From a bacterium (GTDB lineage Bacteria; BMS3Abin14), in the NCBI GenBank assembly GCA_020350725.1, contig CP070719.1, positions 1,203,999 through 1,221,806 of the forward strand: 17,808 bases of DNA. Direction: 5' to 3'. The notes under the pieces are model-generated. The model searched no databases. It was not told the origin of the DNA and saw only the letters and a list, made by a program, of their open reading frames with translations. Of this stretch, positions 14,696 through 17,808 are shown one piece after another. A program made the position numbers and the translations under genes. How positions within the stretch are numbered: the stretch's first letter is position 1; every line of letters starts with the position of its first letter.

Positions 14696-15817
14696 ATGCG
14701 CCCCATGTTCGGAACGGTCCTCCTGACCTTTTACACGCTCATACTCGTCTACCTGCTGTGGCGGGCCGCATCGGTGCCCCTCGTTGTCCGCATCGTTCCC
14801 CGCTGGTCCCTGATCCCGGCCGGCGTCCTCCTGTGGGCCGCCTTCTTTCTCGGCCGCTACTACGGCCACGGCGGCCGGGGAAAACTGGCCGCCCTGGCCG
14901 AATACGTGGGGATGAACAGCCTGGGTGTCGTGTTCCTGGCCTTCCTGGCCGTACTGGCCGCGGACCTGATCACCGTTTTCGGCCTGGTTCTGCCGCGATG
15001 GGCACCGGCCCTGCGGGGAGGGGCCCTGATCATCGGTGGCCTGCTCGCCGGCTTTGCGCTCATTCAGGGCCACAGGGCGCCGGCGGTGGTCCGGTACGAA
15101 GTACCCGTGAAGGGCCTGCCGGCGGAACTCGACGGCACGGTCCTGGTGGCTATTTCGGACACTCATCTGGGCCAGATCCTCGGGGAAGAATGGCTCGAGG
15201 CCAGGGTCCAGCAGGTCAGCGCCCTCTCCCCCGACATCATTGCCCTGGCCGGGGATATATTCGAGGGCCACGGCGGTCCGCCCGACGGAGCGCTGGCCAC
15301 CCTTCGCCGGCTGTCGGCCCCCATGGGGGTGCATTTCGTCAGCGGCAACCACGAAGGGCACGGGGACGGGCAGGCCAACGGAGAGGTCCTGGAGAGGGCC
15401 GGATTCCAGAGGCTGGAAGGGATCTGGAAAGAGGTCCAGCCGGGCCTGGTCATGGCCGGCGTGAGTGATCTCACCGCCCGCCGGAGGCGGCGGCAGGGCG
15501 GCGATCCTGTCGGCGCAGCGTTGGAGGGACGCCCGGAAGGTGGAACGGTGTTCCTGTCCCACTCGCCTCTCCAGGCCGAACGGGCGGCGCAGGCCGGAGC
15601 GGGGCTGATGATATCCGGGCATACCCACGGAGGCCAGATCTGGCCCTTCAATTATCTCGTGGGCAGGAGATACCCGCTGGTGGCGGGCCTTTACGACGTG
15701 GACGGCATGGCTGTTATCGTTTCCCGCGGAGCCGGCACGTGGGGACCCCGCATGCGCCTCTTTCGGCGCGGCGAGATCGTCCATGTTACCCTGCGCCGTC
15801 CGGGGACAGGGAACTGA
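14696..15817 (+). CDS. Membrane-anchored metallophosphoesterase (YkuE/YaeI-like)
   Basis: This encodes 373 residues. The N-terminal part has four hydrophobic segments (about 5-22, 36-53, 72-99 and 107-124), followed by a calcineurin-like phosphoesterase domain (about 145-370). Metal-binding motifs are complete: D155-x-H157 (SDTHLG), G186-D187, G-N218-H219-E220, H289 (LSHSP) and G-H309-T-H311-GGQIWP. Related proteins include YkuE-type and UDP-2,3-diacylglucosamine hydrolase-like enzymes, but the substrate here cannot be assigned. The ATG at 14696 has a poor ribosome binding site; an ATG three codons later is possible. The gene converges on the small cysteine-rich gene at a strong hairpin. Confidence 0.93.
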   Translation: MRPMFGTVLLTFYTLILVYLLWRAASVPLVVRIVPRWSLIPAGVLLWAAFFLGRYYGHGGRGKLAALAEYVGMNSLGVVFLAFLAVLAADLITVFGLVLPRWAPALRGGALIIGGLLAGFALIQGHRAPAVVRYEVPVKGLPAELDGTVLVAISDTHLGQILGEEWLEARVQQVSALSPDIIALAGDIFEGHGGPPDGALATLRRLSAPMGVHFVSGNHEGHGDGQANGEVLERAGFQRLEGIWKEVQPGLVMAGVSDLTARRRRRQGGDPVGAALEGRPEGGTVFLSHSPLQAERAAQAGAGLMISGHTHGGQIWPFNYLVGRRYPLVAGLYDVDGMAVIVSRGAGTWGPRMRLFRRGEIVHVTLRRPGTGN

Positions 15818-15910
15818 ACCGCAGTATTTCTGTCAGGTCCTGTCCGCTCCGCCGCGGTGAACCGCTCTGACCCTCTACAGCTAACGGGGAATTCAGGATG
15901 CCGGACGAAA

Positions 15911-15936
15911 GAAAGCCTCCCCGCGGGGAGGCTTTC
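15911..15936. terminator. Perfect 26-bp palindromic terminator between convergent genes
   Basis: GAAAGCCTCCCCG followed by its exact reverse complement gives a GC-rich hairpin. On the minus strand it lies 11 bp beyond the stop of the 62-residue gene and runs into TTTCTTTC, the usual Rho-independent layout. On the plus strand it follows the metallophosphoesterase by about 94 bp with a poorer T-run (TTTCCTT), so it may act both ways. Confidence 0.85.
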
Positions 15937-15947
15937 CTTGCCCCGGC

Positions 15948-16136
15948 CTAGATCCGGGACGGTTTGCAGAGGTTTGCTTCACTGTGGGCTGCCCGGCCGC
16001 AGTGCTTGCAGTAGTACCGGGCGTCCCTGACGATCTCGCGCACCCGATCGAACTCCTGTCGGATGACGATCCTGCACAGGTGGTTCTCCTCGTGACAGTC
16101 GTTACCACCCTTGCACCTGTGGACCTCCTTGCTCAT
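15948..16136 (-). CDS. Small cysteine-rich (probable zinc-binding) protein
   Basis: This encodes 62 residues with six cysteines: C8, C14, C21, C43, C46 and C57. The C43-x2-C46 knuckle (YYCKHCGRAAHSEANLC) plus H51 and C57 looks like a small zinc ribbon. The first half (RCKGGNDCHEENHLC) could hold a second metal site. There is no signal peptide or membrane segment. GGAGGAGG lies about 5 nt before the ATG. I recall similar stand-alone proteins in Desulfobacterota, but with no known function. The gene has its own strong terminator and is separated from the PLP-enzyme gene by the paired repeat at 16241-16296, so it is probably transcribed alone. Confidence 0.85.
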   Translation of the reverse strand: MSKEVHRCKGGNDCHEENHLCRIVIRQEFDRVREIVRDARYYCKHCGRAAHSEANLCKPSRI

Positions 16137-16240
16137 GTTCCTCCTCCTTGGTGATTCCTTTGATGTATAGGCGCAGTCCTGCCTGGATACTATTCCTGAA
16201 ATGATAACACATTAATGGGCTTGGTATAGATATGTAAAGA

Positions 16241-16296
16241 CCTGGGGTCGTATCTTGCTGTTTAACTTAAGGTTAAAAGGCAAGATGCGACCCCGG
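16241..16296. repeat. Head-to-head pair of dispersed repeats (BIME-like palindrome, copies F1/F2)
   Basis: F1 (16241-16268, left-repeat orientation) and F2 (16269-16296, right-repeat orientation) abut with no spacer. F2 keeps the intact 20-base core; F1 has about three substitutions and a 1-bp deletion. Together they can fold into a long imperfect hairpin. The pair starts 13 bp beyond the stop codon of the minus-strand PLP-enzyme gene, so it may act as a 3' RNA stabiliser or terminator. Confidence 0.92.
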
Positions 16297-16309
16297 AATG
16301 TAACCCCGG

Positions 16310-17440
16310 TCACATTTCAATGGCCTGTTGAACGTCCCCGATCAGATCCTCAACGTTCTCGATCCCCACCGACAGACGGAACAGGCTGTCCGTGATGCCC
16401 TGCTCCGCCCGCGCCTCGGCGGACATCTTGGCGTGGGATGTCCGGGCAGGATCGCATATGGTCGTTTCAACGCCGCCCAGGCTGACGGCGGGCTTGATGA
16501 GATCCAGCCTCTTCAGAAAATCATCCGCCGACAACCTCGAGTCGGCCAGCTCAAAGGAGAGCATGGCCCCGAATCCCCTCATCTGGTCCCGGGCAAGGGA
16601 GTGATTCGGGTGGTCGGCCAGGCCGGGGTAGTAGACCTTCCGGACCTTGGCGTGTTCGTCCAGGAAGTGCGCCAGCTGAAGAGCGTTCTCCGTCTGCTGA
16701 TTGACCCGGACCGACAGCGTTTTCAAACTCCTTTCCAGAAGATAACAGGTCAGGGCATTGAGGTTCCCCCCGAAATTGACGGCCGTCTCCTTGATCCTGG
16801 ACGTCAATTCCGAGGTCGTCACCGCCGCCCCGCAGGAGAGATCGCTGTGGCCTCCCAGATACTTGGTGCCGCTGTGGATGACGACGTCCATGCCCAGCTG
16901 GATGGGGTTCTGGTTAACGGGGGTCGCGAACGTGTTGTCTATGACCGAAAGGCAGTCGTGACGCCTGGCGATCCTGGCCACCTCCCCGATGTCGATGATA
17001 CTCAGGAGAGGGTTTGTCGGTGTTTCGATGAATACGACCTTAGTCTCGGGCCTTATGGCGGACTCGATAGAGGCGGGGTCGGTGGCGGCGAAAGTGTGGG
17101 AGATGCCGACCCGGTTAAAGAATGCCTCGACAAAGGCGTAGCTGCCCCCGTACAGCTCATCCTGCAGGACGACGTGATCCCCCGCCTTCAGGAAGGCGAG
17201 GAGAACGGAGCTGACGGCCGCCATCCCCGACGAAAAAACCAAACCATCCTCGGCTCCCTCCAGATCACAGATCTTGCTCACCAGCACTTTCTGGTTCACG
17301 GTGTTGAAATACCTCGGATAGGCCACATCCTCTGAATCCAGGTATTCGTGGGCCGATGAGGGGAATATGGGGGTGTTGAGCCCCTTCCCCACCGTGTCGG
17401 TAATGCCACCGGCATGAACGCATTTGGTCTCGATCTTCAT
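16310..17440 (-). CDS. Cys/Met-metabolism PLP enzyme (cystathionine gamma-synthase / beta-lyase type)
   Basis: This encodes 376 residues of the trans-sulfuration PLP family (MetB/MetC/MetZ/MGL). The cofactor lysine is K193 in IHSGTKYLGGHSD, with D168 (VIDNTFATP) as the pyridine-ring partner, SSGMAA (70-75) for phosphate contact, and Y98-GG. The C-terminal SLGGVET and RLSVGIEN segments are also typical. Family members make or cleave cystathionine or act on homocysteine or methionine in the cytoplasm. Sequence alone does not separate these activities, and no met genes lie nearby to decide. The ATG at 17440 has AAGGAGAG upstream. A 239-bp upstream region with possible RNA structure precedes it. 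Confidence 0.94.
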   Translation of the reverse strand: MKIETKCVHAGGITDTVGKGLNTPIFPSSAHEYLDSEDVAYPRYFNTVNQKVLVSKICDLEGAEDGLVFSSGMAAVSSVLLAFLKAGDHVVLQDELYGGSYAFVEAFFNRVGISHTFAATDPASIESAIRPETKVVFIETPTNPLLSIIDIGEVARIARRHDCLSVIDNTFATPVNQNPIQLGMDVVIHSGTKYLGGHSDLSCGAAVTTSELTSRIKETAVNFGGNLNALTCYLLERSLKTLSVRVNQQTENALQLAHFLDEHAKVRKVYYPGLADHPNHSLARDQMRGFGAMLSFELADSRLSADDFLKRLDLIKPAVSLGGVETTICDPARTSHAKMSAEARAEQGITDSLFRLSVGIENVEDLIGDVQQAIEM

Positions 17441-17548
17441 GTTCTCTCCTTACCGTAAAAAACTCCCAATGTTACCCCTGGAACAGGACGAAGGGCAAAG
17501 AGGAGCCCTCCCTTAAGCCCGGCTTCATCCAGCCGCGGGCAAAGACCC

Positions 17549-17643
17549 GGGCAAGGTGATCGCACGGTTCGAGTCAGCAGACGGATTCGGGATCCGGTTC
17601 TCATTGATCGCTTCTTCATCCGGAATCCGGAATTGCCTTGCCC
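17549..17643 (-). promoter_or_regulatory. Possible structured leader upstream of the PLP-enzyme gene
   Basis: Read on the minus strand, GGGCAAGG (17643-17636) can pair with CCTTGCCC (17556-17549), enclosing about 79 nt. A local CGGAT/ATCCG hairpin lies inside and a CGGCT/AGCCG hairpin follows. It does not match a riboswitch consensus that I could confirm. It lies between the end of the upstream gene and the PLP-enzyme start, so it may be a leader or just chance complementarity in GC-rich DNA. Confidence 0.25.
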
Positions 17644-17679
17644 CTACTCCCCTTTTGTGTGAATTCCATTCTGTGGTCG

Positions 17680-17808
17680 TCATTCACACACAGGCTGCGA
17701 TCCCACCCGATCCAGGACGACCCCTCTCATGAGGCGGCCCAGGATGTCCGAACCGGTGATGATCCGCCGGTCCCGGCCCCAGACCAGGATGATGTCATTG
17801 TCGATGAC
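17680..17808 (-). CDS. C-terminal fragment, possible CBS-domain protein (runs off the window)
   Basis: Only the last 42 codons are present; the 5' part lies beyond the window edge. The translated end IILVWGRDRRIITGSDILGRL is reminiscent of the last strand and helix of a CBS domain, where a TGSDIL-like turn is common. The TGA stop at 17680-17682 is on the minus strand. It is 239 bp upstream of the PLP-enzyme gene in the same direction. The assignment rests on a short match and is tentative. Confidence 0.5.
   Translation of the reverse strand, partial: VIDNDIILVWGRDRRIITGSDILGRLMRGVVLDRVGSQPVCE

Noticed and set aside
14690-14704. GTAAGATGCGCCCC near the metallophosphoesterase start resembling the repeat edge
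   Set aside because: The match is short and has a deletion; the rest of the repeat is absent.
16328-17335. 335-codon plus-strand frame opposite the PLP enzyme
   Set aside because: It is the mirror of a well-supported gene, with no recognisable motif and no ribosome binding site support.
17437-17619. 60-codon minus-strand frame upstream of the PLP enzyme
   Set aside because: It overlaps the gene start, has no family character, and coincides with the possible structured leader.
17636-17660. GGGGAGTAG on the minus strand considered as a yybP-ykoY (manganese) riboswitch
   Set aside because: The expected closing strand after the conserved AAGACC-type segment is missing, and the downstream gene is not a usual member of that regulon.

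Overview
The window is GC-rich DNA from a Gram-negative bacterium. It encodes a probable outer-membrane lipid A deacylase-like protein, two lipoproteins with lipoboxes, and start sites with GGAGG-type ribosome binding sites, several of them GTG or TTG. A ferredoxin-tailed aldo/keto reductase, an SLC13 permease with RCK_C domains, a 62-residue cysteine-rich protein of a type I associate with Desulfobacterota, and a REP-associated transposase suggest a Desulfobacterota (deltaproteobacterial) or similar anaerobic, probably environmental, genome. That placement is inference. No rRNA, tRNA or CRISPR array was seen.

Layout. 1-215 is a CT-rich short tandem repeat tract. 252-4396 is a minus-strand run: PagL-like outer-membrane protein, small membrane protein, serine beta-lactamase-fold lipoprotein, and aldo/keto reductase with a 4Fe-4S tail. 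4414-5413 is an exactly 1000-bp mobile unit: a RAYT/Y1 transposase gene bounded by 31-bp perfect inverted repeats, with the transposase stop codon inside the right repeat. Next comes a TetR regulator behind three 13-bp palindromes spaced exactly 17 bp apart, overlapping by ATGA with a large PEP-synthase/rifampin-phosphotransferase-like enzyme, then a beta-helical (DUF4097-like) lipoprotein. From 9866 to 14341 the genes are again on the minus strand: small membrane protein, SLC13/RCK_C permease, DUF6713-like membrane protein, a probable alpha/beta-barrel protein, and an L-isoaspartyl methyltransferase homologue. A membrane-anchored metallophosphoesterase (+) converges on the cysteine-rich protein (-) at a strong terminator hairpin. 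The right end holds a Cys/Met-metabolism PLP enzyme and the 3' end of a possible CBS-domain gene.

The main structure running through the window is the transposase's terminal repeat. Solo copies lie in intergenic gaps near 1500, 3135 and 10304, and a head-to-head pair lies at 16241-16296, so this is a REP/BIME-like family with its probable mobiliser present. The 1-kb unit sits between the aldo/keto reductase and the TetR gene, 17 bp from the reductase start codon. It may therefore have split a formerly shared divergent control region. The triple operator plus coupled TetR-phosphotransferase operon is the best candidate for a little-described regulated system here, possibly one that responds to and phosphorylates a small molecule.
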